Source: UBA927 sp964361785
Lineage (GTDB): Bacteria; Patescibacteriota; Microgenomatia; UBA10105; UBA927
Reading direction: 5' to 3'
Assembly (NCBI GenBank): GCA_964361785.1
Contig: CAYIBX010000038.1
Span: 1 to 6,299 of the forward strand
Length of the DNA: 6,299 nucleotides
The notes below the pieces were generated by a model. The model was not told the origin of the DNA. It saw only the letters and a program-made list of their open reading frames with translations, and did no database searches. A program made the position numbers and the translations under genes. This document shows, one piece after another, positions 1-6,005 of the stretch; the stretch's first letter is position 1; every line of letters begins with the position of its first letter.

Positions 1-20
1 TCGGAGCTGAATCATCCTAA

Positions 21-45
21 AACCCCGACCGTAAGGTCGTGGGTT
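21..45. repeat. Bulged GTAA-loop hairpin, left copy; possible terminator of the exonuclease gene
   Basis: Ten base pairs close a GTAA (GNRA-type) tetraloop at 31-34: 26-30 pair with 35-39, T40 is bulged out, and 21-25 pair with 41-45. The second copy, at 6265-6289, has the same loop, stem length and bulge position. Read on the minus strand the hairpin lies 17 bp past the exonuclease stop codon and is followed by TTTT, so it could end that transcript as a short intrinsic terminator. The plus strand also has T-rich sequence after it (46-50). Because the right copy lacks a T-tract, a dispersed REP-like or IS200/IS605-end-like repeat is an alternative to a pure terminator. Confidence 0.6.
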
Positions 46-61
46 GTTTTATATAAAAGAT

Positions 62-673
62 TTAAAACAATCCAATTTGTCTTGAGGCATCTATAACTTC
101 CTTAGGATATGAAAAGTCTACCGGAAAGCTTTGCACATTGTTGAAATTATCCATGTATTTTAGATGTTTGTTTACCACGCCATAATCATAGAGTTCTTTG
201 GTCAGTAATACATCTGCTTCACAGTAATATTTGAGTTTAGCGAGTGACGCTTCATCATGGTTTTTCCAGTACTCCACAGCGTTTGTGCCTACATCTGTCT
301 TGTCTTTGTTGAGCGTAGACTGAGCAAGTTTGGAAAGACTTAATGAGTGCCCAAGGGCAGAGCGCACGGATTGCATGATGTCGAGGTGTGGCATTTTGGC
401 AAATGTATCGGGCGCGTGGCGGGCAAGCGCAGGTATATCAAATTTTATGGTATTAAATCCGATGATGCGTTTGGCAGATGCCATGATAGGCCAGAGGTCA
501 TCAAGCTCTGATACCCAAAAGCTTTTCATTTCGCCCCGCAATTCATGTTGGTATTCATCCACCTCTCGCACGTATGCCGATACGATGGAGATGAGAAGAT
601 CAGCAGGATCATTGGTACTAATTTGCGAAAAGAGTTTTTGTGTCTCTACATCAAAGATCACTTCGGTAATCAT
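62..673 (-). CDS. DEDDy-type 3'-5' exonuclease / RNase H-like domain protein
   Basis: A 203-residue single-domain protein with the three exonuclease motifs of the DEDD superfamily in order. Motif I is FDVET (D8, E10), motif II is GFNTIKFDIPAL (N74, D79) with D98 following, and motif III is YCEAD (Y150, D154), the Y-x3-D spacing of the DEDDy branch. The closest familiar relatives are the YprB-like RNase H-fold domain and DNA polymerase proofreading domains, which remove nucleotides from 3' ends using two metal ions. Substrate (DNA or RNA) cannot be told from sequence. All acidic ligands appear present, so it should be active. The ATG at 673 has no Shine-Dalgarno sequence but follows an extended -10 box by 10 nt. 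The gene lies 24 bp downstream of Nudix gene 1 on the same strand, so the two could be co-transcribed with an additional internal promoter. The gene ends in TAA before the left-edge hairpin. Confidence 0.8.
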   Translation of the reverse strand: MITEVIFDVETQKLFSQISTNDPADLLISIVSAYVREVDEYQHELRGEMKSFWVSELDDLWPIMASAKRIIGFNTIKFDIPALARHAPDTFAKMPHLDIMQSVRSALGHSLSLSKLAQSTLNKDKTDVGTNAVEYWKNHDEASLAKLKYYCEADVLLTKELYDYGVVNKHLKYMDNFNNVQSFPVDFSYPKEVIDASRQIGLF

Positions 674-683
674 ATGTGCACAT

Positions 684-692
684 AGTGTAGCA
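684..692 (-). promoter_or_regulatory. Extended -10 promoter of the exonuclease gene
   Basis: On the minus strand TGC-TACACT (hexamer 684-689, TGn at 690-692) lies 10 nt before the ATG. A start about 7 nt downstream of the hexamer falls near 677, leaving a leader of about 4 nt. No good -35 is visible, which the TGn extension could compensate for. It sits in the 24-bp gap after Nudix gene 1. Confidence 0.45.
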
Positions 693-697
693 AAAAT

Positions 698-1240
698 TTA
701 AATAGATCGTAATGATCTTGTTTTTGTTTGGACTACTTCTAATGGGTGTCCCACACCGTTTTTCCATATTTCGTATCCTTTTGCATTGTAGTGCGGGGTC
801 TTGATTATATTTTCCGAAAGCAAGAGATTAAATTGTTCTTCAGTAAAGAATCCAAAATTTTGTATTTCTTCTTTTTGCATTTGAAACGTGCCATCGATAA
901 TGGTGCCGGTGTAGGCGTACCCTAGGTGCATATGTTTGTTTTTCTTTTCAGTTGTATCGTTTGCTGAATGCGTTTCATTGTCATAATAATGCCACACGCC
1001 CAAGAGTTTATCCAGACGCACAGTTAATCCCAATTCTTCTTTGGCTTCACGAATTGCTGCGGCCTCCGGCTCTTCGTGATCCAGATCATCGATGTATCCT
1101 GCAATTGGAGACCATTTACCACCACATATATTTAGATCTTGTACCATCAACAGTCTCCCTTGATCGTCAGAGAGAAATATAGAAACAGAGGATGTGCCGG
1201 TGCTATGTTCTTTCCATGATTCTTGTTCCTTATTTGTCAT
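698..1240 (-). CDS. Nudix hydrolase, paralogue 1
   Basis: A Nudix-fold pyrophosphohydrolase; the family cleaves nucleoside diphosphates linked to another moiety using Mg2+ bound by the Nudix-box glutamates. The box runs from GYIDD to REAKEELGL (about residues 48-72 counting from the start used here), with both catalytic glutamates of REAKEELGL present. Between the leading G and the first conserved E there are seven residues instead of the canonical five. A C-terminal region (about 145-171) with PH-x-N, WK-x-G, HPL and VVQ is shared with the second Nudix protein at 4592-5140. An ATG at 1249 would add three residues, but it lies directly against TATAAT and upstream of the predicted transcription start. 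The ATG at 1240 (180 residues) is therefore preferred, and it matches the paralogue's length of 182. The substrate is unknown; NTP sanitation or a nucleotide-sugar/cofactor pyrophosphatase are both possible. Confidence 0.85.
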   Translation of the reverse strand: MTNKEQESWKEHSTGTSSVSIFLSDDQGRLLMVQDLNICGGKWSPIAGYIDDLDHEEPEAAAIREAKEELGLTVRLDKLLGVWHYYDNETHSANDTTEKKNKHMHLGYAYTGTIIDGTFQMQKEEIQNFGFFTEEQFNLLLSENIIKTPHYNAKGYEIWKNGVGHPLEVVQTKTRSLRSI

Positions 1241-1249
1241 AAGGAGCAT

Positions 1250-1278
1250 ATTATAGCGGATTTTTTGGTATTTACCAA
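1250..1278 (-). promoter_or_regulatory. Promoter of Nudix gene 1, leaderless type
   Basis: On the minus strand TTGGTA (1273-1278) and a perfect TATAAT (1250-1255) are separated by 17 bp. The -10 box is 9 nt from the ATG at 1240, predicting a start near 1243 and a leader of about 3 nt. The -35 box lies within the right arm of the inverted repeat at 1261-1282. Confidence 0.65.
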
Positions 1279-1282
1279 AAAA
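1261..1282. promoter_or_regulatory. Inverted repeat between divergent Nudix 1 and MFS promoters
   Basis: Two perfect 10-nt arms, TTTTTTGGTA and its reverse complement, flank a 2-nt TT centre. TTGGTA in each arm can serve as a -35 element, one for each divergent promoter. A dimeric regulator bound here would touch both genes. The A and T runs could instead be a structural or UP-like element, or coincidental symmetry of two -35 boxes. Confidence 0.5.
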
Positions 1283-1291
1283 GAGTACAAT
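1265..1291 (+). promoter_or_regulatory. Promoter of the MFS transporter gene, leaderless type
   Basis: TACAAT at 1286-1291 matches the -10 consensus at five of six positions and ends 7 nt before the GTG start at 1299. This predicts transcription beginning at about 1298. TTGGTA at 1265-1270 is a possible -35 with a short 15-bp spacer; the T-rich hexamer at 1263-1268 gives 17 bp but a poorer match. Confidence 0.5.
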
Positions 1292-1298
1292 AGAACAA

Positions 1299-2528
1299 GT
1301 GAAATCATTGTCTATAGACGAGCGTAAGCTCCTTATTATTCAAGGGTGTGATATATTAGCATACTCGCTTGCGGGTGTGTTTGTCACAGTATTTTTCTTT
1401 TCCCATAGTACTCTTTCTACCACTGCACTGTTTCGGGCTATAACATTTGCTTCTATGGTGTTCTTTTTTGCATTGACGGGAAGACTTCTTAAATATATTT
1501 CGTCCGGAATGCTCATAAAATTTAGTTTAGCAGGTGGAGCATTGTATTTTCTTTTGTTGTTTCTTTTGCGAGAGCAAAGCATACGTTGGTATGTGCCATT
1601 GGGGATTCTTGATGGAGCAATGGGTGGAATATTTTGGGCTGCATTTAATTTGTATCAGTATATCGTCAGTTCGTCTGGACGTAGGGTTGCGTATTTCGGA
1701 TGGGGGCAGGCGTTGTTTAATTTGGCAAGTGCCATTGGTCCAACGATCGGAGGACTGGTAATCGTCGTTTCCTCCCGTACATCAATAGGACTTACCGGCG
1801 GATATACCATATTGTTTTTGATTGTCAGCATTATTTTAGGTGTAACGGCATTTATTGTCGGTAAGCTTCCTGTACATGGGGATATAGCATTTTCGTACAA
1901 ACACTTGCTGACACACAAACGGTCGGTGGGGTGGAAATTGGTGTTGGGTCAGCAGGCGCTCCTTGGTTTGTATGACGTATCGCTAGGCACAGTAACGAGT
2001 GTGTTGTTTTATCTTATTATTCAAAGCGAAAGTAAACTCGGTATACTTTTAACCATTGGTTCACTGTTAGCAACAGTCACGAGTATTATCGTGACGAGGA
2101 CGCTGGTAAAGTACCCGCAATTGTATTGGGCGGGTATTTTTGGATCAATGCTGTCTATCGTTGTTTTTGCGTATCAGCAAAATGTTTTGGGTATGTGGCT
2201 TATGATTGGGATAGCAGGAATGACGCTTCCATTTATGATGACCAAACTTTCCACAGCCTATTTTGACGCACTGGATCAAGCTCCCGGCACATGGGAAAAT
2301 AAATTTCACATGATGATTGAGCGCGATGGACTGCTTGGACTCTTGCGAATGACCAGCTACATTATCCTCTTTTTTATACTTAGGGGAGGCAATGAGATAG
2401 CGATTGCACGAACGTGGTTATACATCATCCCCGTTATCCCGTTTGCTATCGGTGTGTTGTTGGCCTTGGGTTCCCGTAGGAAAAAAATTACTGCCCCTAT
2501 CCCATTTCTTCCGAACGAGAATATTTAA
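1299..2528 (+). CDS. Major facilitator superfamily (MFS) transporter
   Basis: A 409-residue integral membrane protein with about twelve hydrophobic helices. The first is near residues 12-34, the sixth near 165-188, then a hydrophilic loop (about 190-212) rich in K, H and R, then six more ending near 392. The basic tail (SRRKK) is consistent with a cytoplasmic C terminus. Length, the 6+6 arrangement and the central loop fit the MFS, secondary carriers driven by ion gradients. Substrate is unknown; there is no drug- or sugar-specific motif I can name. Translation starts at GTG 1299, with no Shine-Dalgarno sequence and a -10 box 7 nt upstream. It is divergent from Nudix gene 1 across 58 bp and is followed after 9 bp by the alkD-like gene, so those two probably share a transcript. 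Why a transporter is paired with a DNA glycosylase is not evident. Confidence 0.8.
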   Translation: MKSLSIDERKLLIIQGCDILAYSLAGVFVTVFFFSHSTLSTTALFRAITFASMVFFFALTGRLLKYISSGMLIKFSLAGGALYFLLLFLLREQSIRWYVPLGILDGAMGGIFWAAFNLYQYIVSSSGRRVAYFGWGQALFNLASAIGPTIGGLVIVVSSRTSIGLTGGYTILFLIVSIILGVTAFIVGKLPVHGDIAFSYKHLLTHKRSVGWKLVLGQQALLGLYDVSLGTVTSVLFYLIIQSESKLGILLTIGSLLATVTSIIVTRTLVKYPQLYWAGIFGSMLSIVVFAYQQNVLGMWLMIGIAGMTLPFMMTKLSTAYFDALDQAPGTWENKFHMMIERDGLLGLLRMTSYIILFFILRGGNEIAIARTWLYIIPVIPFAIGVLLALGSRRKKITAPIPFLPNENI

Positions 2529-2537
2529 CAGCGATTT

Positions 2538-3251
2538 ATGAAAACGATTCAAGGCGAGTTAAAAGCGTTAGGCAACAAAGAGAGAGCGTTATTTATGGCG
2601 AGATATTTTAAGACAGGAAATGGAGAGTATGGAGAAGGGGATAAGTTTTTAGGTCTCACAGTTTCACAGCAACGGGTAATTGCAAAGAAGTATAAAGATT
2701 TATCGTTAAAAGATATTGAACAACTGTTGCATAGTACCATTCATGAATATCGGTTGACTGCGTTATTGATTTTAGTTTTACAATTTGAAAAGGCGAATGT
2801 AGTTAATCAAAAGAATATTGTTGATCTGTATTTAGCAAATACAAAACGTATAAACAATTGGGACTTGGTGGATTTATCTGCTCCAAGAATATTGGGAAAT
2901 TATTTATTGGACAAATCGAAAGAACGGAAATTATTGTACAAATTTGCCGTTTCAAACAATATATGGGAACGACGAATAGCGGTATTAGCGACGTTTATTT
3001 TTATCAAACAAAAAGATTTTTTAGATAGTTTTGCAATCGCGGAAATGTTGCTTCACGATCCGAATGACCTGATCCATAAATCCGTCGGTTGGTGCTTGCG
3101 TGAGATTGGAAAGATAAATCAAAAGGCTGAGGAACAGTTTTTACAAAAATATTATAAAACTATGCCCCGCACGTGCTTGCGATACGCGATAGAAAAATTT
3201 TCTCCCGAAAGGCGTGGAAAATACCTTGGTGCCAAAAATCATAATATATAA
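2538..3251 (+). CDS. AlkD-type DNA alkylation repair glycosylase (HEAT-like repeats)
   Basis: A 237-residue, mostly alpha-helical protein of the DNA alkylation repair family (PF08713 type). AlkD excises positively charged alkylated bases such as 3-methyladenine and 7-methylguanine without flipping them out, using HEAT-like repeats that wrap DNA. Family segments are visible in order: NNWDLVDLSAPRILG (106-120), IWERRIAVLATF (142-153), HKSVGWCLREIGK (180-192) and MPRTCLRYAIEKF (209-221). W108, D112, R146 and W185 correspond well to the catalytic W109, D113, R148 and W187 of Bacillus cereus AlkD, so activity is likely. Length is normal. The ATG at 2538 is 9 bp after the MFS stop with no Shine-Dalgarno sequence, suggesting co-transcription with the transporter. 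The gene is visibly richer in A+T than the MFS gene beside it, with many AAA, TTA and ATA codons. Confidence 0.88.
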   Translation: MKTIQGELKALGNKERALFMARYFKTGNGEYGEGDKFLGLTVSQQRVIAKKYKDLSLKDIEQLLHSTIHEYRLTALLILVLQFEKANVVNQKNIVDLYLANTKRINNWDLVDLSAPRILGNYLLDKSKERKLLYKFAVSNNIWERRIAVLATFIFIKQKDFLDSFAIAEMLLHDPNDLIHKSVGWCLREIGKINQKAEEQFLQKYYKTMPRTCLRYAIEKFSPERRGKYLGAKNHNI

Positions 3252-3343
3252 ATAATTTTATATTAAACAATTTTACATATTGAAATAGATGCTTAATTAT
3301 GATTAACTCTAATGAATCGATTCATTAGAGTATTTCTATTCGT
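3252..3343 (+). promoter_or_regulatory. AT-rich promoter region of the TrpR-like gene
   Basis: This 92-bp gap is very A+T rich. Candidate -10 elements are TATGAT (3298-3303), with TTTACA at 3272-3277 as a -35 but a long 20-bp spacer, and TAGAGT (3326-3331), with TTAACT at 3303-3308 and a 17-bp spacer. Either choice places the palindrome at 3306-3331 on or next to the transcription start. No Shine-Dalgarno sequence precedes the ATG at 3344. The exact promoter cannot be decided by eye. Confidence 0.35.
3306..3331. promoter_or_regulatory. Perfect 26-bp palindrome, probable operator for the TrpR-like regulator
   Basis: The half-site ACTCTAATGAATC is followed immediately by its exact reverse complement, 13 bp per arm with no mismatch or spacer. 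It ends 12 bp before the start codon of a TrpR/YerC-family DNA-binding protein, where an autoregulatory operator is expected. Its core ATnAATCGATTnAT recurs in the palindrome at 3807-3820. Alternatively it could form a hairpin, followed by TATTTCTATT, that acts as a weak terminator for the alkD-like gene. The low GC of the stem makes that less likely. Confidence 0.6.
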
Positions 3344-3796
3344 ATGTCACAGATTTCGAAATATAAACTAGATAAAGCTCTTGAGGAAGAAATGTTTCGG
3401 CAATTCTGGAGTTCGTTATCCGCTCTTCGAAATGCATCAACGGTTTCTTCATTCTTTTCTGATTTACTCACAAATACAGAGGAAATGATGCTTGCGAAGC
3501 GATTTACAGTCGCTGTATTATTGTTGCGCGGAAAGCGTCCTGTAGATATTAAACACACGCTTCATGTCACAGATACGACTATCTGTTCTGTGAATTCATG
3601 GTTAAAAAATGTCAAACCGCAAACGAGCCAAATTATACAGCGCATTATTAAAGAATCGGATTGGCAAAAAGTTTTCGATCGATTTGAAGAATTACTCGAT
3701 CAATTACACCCCGCGTATCATACAGACTGGACACAGGCGGGGAAGGATAAATGGAAACGAAAAATGGAACGATCCACGCGTCAATCGCTTCGATAA
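3344..3796 (+). CDS. TrpR/YerC (YecD)-family DNA-binding regulator
   Basis: A 150-residue protein whose residues about 18-90 match the Trp-repressor superfamily in its YerC/YecD branch. There is a helical segment FFSDLLTNTEEMMLAKRF (37-54) with the conserved LAKR, then VAVLLLRGKRPVDI (56-69), then a helix-turn-helix (about 65-87) with the recognition helix in DTTICSVNSWL. Relatives bind DNA as helical dimers. The family resemblance does not imply control by tryptophan; no trp genes are present. Beyond residue 90 is a charged extension of about 60 residues, basic at its end (KWKRKMERSTR), longer than the roughly 100 residues usual for YerC, and this could aid DNA binding. A perfect palindrome upstream suggests autoregulation, and a related palindrome lies before the next gene, 36-45 bp downstream and possibly in the same operon. 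The ATG at 3344 has no Shine-Dalgarno sequence. Confidence 0.82.
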   Translation: MSQISKYKLDKALEEEMFRQFWSSLSALRNASTVSSFFSDLLTNTEEMMLAKRFTVAVLLLRGKRPVDIKHTLHVTDTTICSVNSWLKNVKPQTSQIIQRIIKESDWQKVFDRFEELLDQLHPAYHTDWTQAGKDKWKRKMERSTRQSLR

Positions 3797-3806
3797 TCTA
3801 CTACAG

Positions 3807-3820
3807 ATCAATCGATTGAT
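3807..3820. promoter_or_regulatory. 14-bp palindrome sharing the core of the 26-bp palindrome
   Basis: ATCAATCGATTGAT is a perfect palindrome in the 36-bp gap after the TrpR-like gene, just upstream of a -10-like TATAGT. Aligned on its centre with the palindrome at 3306-3331, it shares ATnAATCGATTnATT. It is a reasonable second operator for the same regulator, but short palindromes containing ATCGAT arise by chance. Confidence 0.4.
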
Positions 3821-3821
3821 T

Positions 3822-3827
3822 TATAGT
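3822..3827 (+). promoter_or_regulatory. Possible -10 box of the VOC/YecM-like gene
   Basis: TATAGT matches the -10 consensus at five of six positions. It predicts a start near 3834, which would exclude the ATG at 3833 and favour the in-frame ATG at 3842 with a leader of about 8 nt. There is no good -35 at normal spacing; the palindrome at 3807-3820 occupies the spacer. Confidence 0.35.
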
Positions 3828-3832
3828 AATGA

Positions 3833-4609
3833 ATGGGTATTATGAAATATCAACATGGAAAGAATCAGAGCGTAGTGATGGCGAGAAAGCGGTCGGTGAG
3901 CGCGGCGCTCTATGATGTTTTAAGTCGATTTTCGATATGTTCGACTATGCCGCAACGCGAGAAACGAAAAATAATTGTTCGTGCGTCTGGTAAAGAGTTG
4001 GTCGATTTTACCAATCATTCTATTGATTCAGCAGTTGCTTCATTAACAGACAGTATTTTTTGGGATAAATCAATGCTTCTTGATCAGTTTGTTTCAATGG
4101 ATGATATGGATCAGTTAGTCAGGAAAATACAATTACATATCAAACGTCTAGATCATATCGGATTTTGTTATACTGTTTTATCGCAAGAAGATGAACGAAA
4201 ACGAATTGTGGCAGAAGTTTCAAAAACAAATTGTCATTTGTATGAAATGGATTCTGTAGATCTTGCTAAGTGGTATTTTATCGGAGATAAAAAGCGTTGG
4301 CAGGATACGATGATTGAATTGTTGCCTGTCCAATTGCCCAACAAACTTCCAGAAGATCTTCAATATTGGATGCCGCATATTCACTTAGATATCAACACAT
4401 CGTTGTCAGCTGAAGAAATAGTTCAAATGAGTACGGAGATTTTTGGAAATTCCCGAGAACCAATTTTGTATACAGACCCCGAGTGGGGGACGCATTGCGT
4501 CCGAATTTGGTTAGGAGTAGCTTCAGGCGTAAATATTCAGCTTGATTTGTCGACAAACGTAAGAAACCTTCAGTGGTTACGCAAAAATATGTTATACACT
4601 ATCTTGTAA
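3833..4609 (+). CDS. Uncharacterised protein with a possible VOC/YecM-like domain
   Basis: I do not recognise this 258-residue protein with confidence. Its first 80 residues are basic, then mixed, with no signal peptide or membrane helix. From about 81 to 250 there is a faint but ordered resemblance to the vicinal oxygen chelate fold as seen in YecM. A short helical stretch leads into LDHIGFCY (H108), then WQDTMIELLPVQLP (E162), then YWMPHIHLDI (H182, H184) and a closing strand GVNIQLDLS. In YecM the matching landmarks are a DHIALR strand, a LELP strand and a WEHIEF strand, where H and E residues would bind metal. This is inference from motif order only. Start is either 3833 or the in-frame ATG at 3842, which suits the -10 box better. 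It follows the TrpR-like gene by 36-45 bp, so shared control is likely. Its last 18 bp overlap the end of the convergent Nudix gene 2. Confidence 0.6.
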   Translation: MGIMKYQHGKNQSVVMARKRSVSAALYDVLSRFSICSTMPQREKRKIIVRASGKELVDFTNHSIDSAVASLTDSIFWDKSMLLDQFVSMDDMDQLVRKIQLHIKRLDHIGFCYTVLSQEDERKRIVAEVSKTNCHLYEMDSVDLAKWYFIGDKKRWQDTMIELLPVQLPNKLPEDLQYWMPHIHLDINTSLSAEEIVQMSTEIFGNSREPILYTDPEWGTHCVRIWLGVASGVNIQLDLSTNVRNLQWLRKNMLYTIL

Positions 4610-5140
4610 AACAGGAGATTTTCGTGCCGGTTTATATCTATCCACTAGTGAATAGTCAACGTTTTGAACCAGCGACAGCGGATATCGGTTTCCCTGTTTC
4701 CAAAGATTGAAGCTTGTACGATTTATATGTGGTACGCGAATGTTATTTTGCATAAATAACTCGTGAATTTGTTCTGGTCGAAAAAATAATGCCTGTTGGA
4801 TTTCTTCTGTCTGTAAATTTAGACCCCCACCAGTAATCGTTGCTTCATACGCGTATGCAGTTTGTAGTCGGTCTAGGTCATCGTAATAATGAAAAATTCC
4901 TAATAGATTGGTGAGCTGGACATCCAGACCTGTTTCCTCTTTGACTTCTCGGATAGCTGCTTGGTGAGGGAATTCATGATCTTCAATGTTTACAAAACCG
5001 TACACTGGTGACCATTTATTTTCACGACCCGTAGCCTCTTGAACAAGTAGTATATTTCCTGCATGATCTTTGATAAACACGCCTACAGTTGCTGCGGCTC
5101 GCATCGGTTCTTTACGCGATTCATATTCTTTGTGTGCCAT
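4592..5140 (-). CDS. Nudix hydrolase, paralogue 2
   Basis: A second Nudix pyrophosphohydrolase, 182 residues from the start used here. The Nudix box runs from GFVNI to REVKEETGL (about residues 48-72) with both catalytic glutamates present. As in the first Nudix protein, seven rather than five residues separate the leading G from the first conserved E. Shared stretches with paralogue 1 include KWSP before the box, LLG-x2-HYYD after it, EEIQ and FF-x2-EQ, and a C-terminal PH-x-N, WK-x-G, YPL, LVQ block. It lacks an insert of about eleven residues that paralogue 1 carries after HYYD. An upstream ATG at 5170 would overlap the HAD gene and lies before the -10 box, so ATG 5140 is preferred. It is 10 bp downstream of the HAD phosphatase on the same strand, suggesting co-transcription as well as its own promoter. 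Its 3' end overlaps the convergent gene by 18 bp. Substrate unknown. Confidence 0.85.
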   Translation of the reverse strand: MAHKEYESRKEPMRAAATVGVFIKDHAGNILLVQEATGRENKWSPVYGFVNIEDHEFPHQAAIREVKEETGLDVQLTNLLGIFHYYDDLDRLQTAYAYEATITGGGLNLQTEEIQQALFFRPEQIHELFMQNNIRVPHINRTSFNLWKQGNRYPLSLVQNVDYSLVDRYKPARKSPVLQDSV

Positions 5141-5149
5141 ACAGCGCGT

Positions 5150-5155
5150 ATTATA
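5150..5155 (-). promoter_or_regulatory. -10 box of Nudix gene 2, leaderless type
   Basis: A perfect TATAAT preceded by GC lies 9 nt before the ATG at 5140, predicting a start near 5143 and a 3-nt leader. Spacing and the GCTATAAT context are identical to Nudix gene 1. The TAA inside this hexamer (5151-5153) is also the HAD gene's stop codon. No convincing -35 is visible at 17 bp (TTCTAT). Confidence 0.55.
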
Positions 5156-6005
5156 GCGCAAAATGATCAAGGATAGAAAGCATACCGTTTTCGTCGACGC
5201 TAGAACCTACGAAGCCATTGTCCCTCTTTGAGGATACGAGTTTTTTCAATTCATCTGTCGCGTTTTGGACAGCCCCCACATATCCGCAAAGCTCCATAAA
5301 GGACCAATCACTGGTACTGTCACCTATTCCTAAAAATTCTGATAACGGCATAGAAAGCGCAGTTGCTACATCCATTGCTGATTGTTTTTTGGATACACCT
5401 TTGGTTGTGATGAGTCCAAATTGATGAGGATTGGCTATTGGGTGCACGTTTACGGCTAGGGAAAGCTTCGTGTCAAACGGATTAAATATCAGTTTAAGTC
5501 TTGAAGCGTCTTCAATATTAATAGCAATTGGGACAACTTTAATGACGTCATGGTGAAGTGATTCTATTAAAAGATCGTCAACAATTATGGGTGGTGTTTG
5601 GAGAATGTGGGTATGAAGCTTTGTGAGCGGCTCTCGTATTTGGCTTTTTTGTACGATGTAAGAGTCAGGAGTATAAATTTCTACATACATATCGGCGTTT
5701 ATATACGCTGAGACGATTTGCGTCACAAGAGATGGATCTATACTGTATTTTTTTATTATTGTATTGGTAATTGGATCAATGATGATAGCTCCGCCATCTG
5801 TTATATGTGGATTGTCCAGCTTGCAATCAGCTATTATTTTCCCAATTGCATAATGTGGCTTGCCGGAACAAAGAACGATAGGGATACCCAAAGCATGAAT
5901 TTGAGTTAATCGTGTGATGATATCTCCATTGGGATATGGGGAATTGAATCCAACCTTATCGCCGACAATAACGCCATCAATATCTGTAATAATTGCTCGT
6001 ATCAT
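5151..6005 (-). CDS. HAD-superfamily Cof-type (class IIB) phosphatase
   Basis: A 284-residue haloacid dehalogenase-family phosphatase of the Cof/Hydrolase_3 type, enzymes that hydrolyse sugar phosphates or nucleotide-related phosphomonoesters. All four motifs are present. Motif I is TDIDGV (D8 nucleophile, D10 acid/base), motif II is LCSGKPH (S47), motif III is GVSKKQSA (K206), and motif IV is GIGDSTSDWSFME (D229, D233). Motif I ends in GV rather than the common GT, and motif IV has SD where many relatives have ND; neither loses a catalytic acid. The region between motifs II and III (about 80-190) is the size of a C2 cap, which sets specificity, so the substrate is not predictable. The C-terminal NGFV...ENGML stretch is usual for Cof proteins. 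The ATG at 6005 has no Shine-Dalgarno sequence; an extended -10 box is 6 nt upstream. It is divergent from dcd and precedes Nudix gene 2. Confidence 0.85.
   Translation of the reverse strand: MIRAIITDIDGVIVGDKVGFNSPYPNGDIITRLTQIHALGIPIVLCSGKPHYAIGKIIADCKLDNPHITDGGAIIIDPITNTIIKKYSIDPSLVTQIVSAYINADMYVEIYTPDSYIVQKSQIREPLTKLHTHILQTPPIIVDDLLIESLHHDVIKVVPIAINIEDASRLKLIFNPFDTKLSLAVNVHPIANPHQFGLITTKGVSKKQSAMDVATALSMPLSEFLGIGDSTSDWSFMELCGYVGAVQNATDELKKLVSSKRDNGFVGSSVDENGMLSILDHFAL

Noticed and set aside
330..701. Plus-strand ORF of 123 codons opposite the exonuclease gene
   Set aside because: It lies almost wholly antisense to a gene with clear exonuclease motifs, its translation is low-complexity and rich in S, R and M, and it has no promoter or family resemblance.
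952..1182. Plus-strand ORF opposite Nudix gene 1
   Set aside because: It is antisense to the Nudix box itself; the protein has no recognisable pattern.
1241..1249. Upstream ATG for Nudix gene 1 at 1249
   Set aside because: It directly touches TATAAT, upstream of the predicted transcription start; the ATG at 1240 gives the same spacing and length as the paralogue.
3674..3689. Third possible operator, TTTCGATCGATTTGAA, inside the TrpR-like gene
   Set aside because: The symmetry is limited to TCGATCGA, it does not match ATnAATCGATTnAT, and it encodes ordinary residues within the reading frame.
5141..5170. Upstream ATG for Nudix gene 2 at 5170
   Set aside because: It would overlap the HAD gene and place the -10 box inside the coding region; the ten extra residues have no counterpart in the paralogue.
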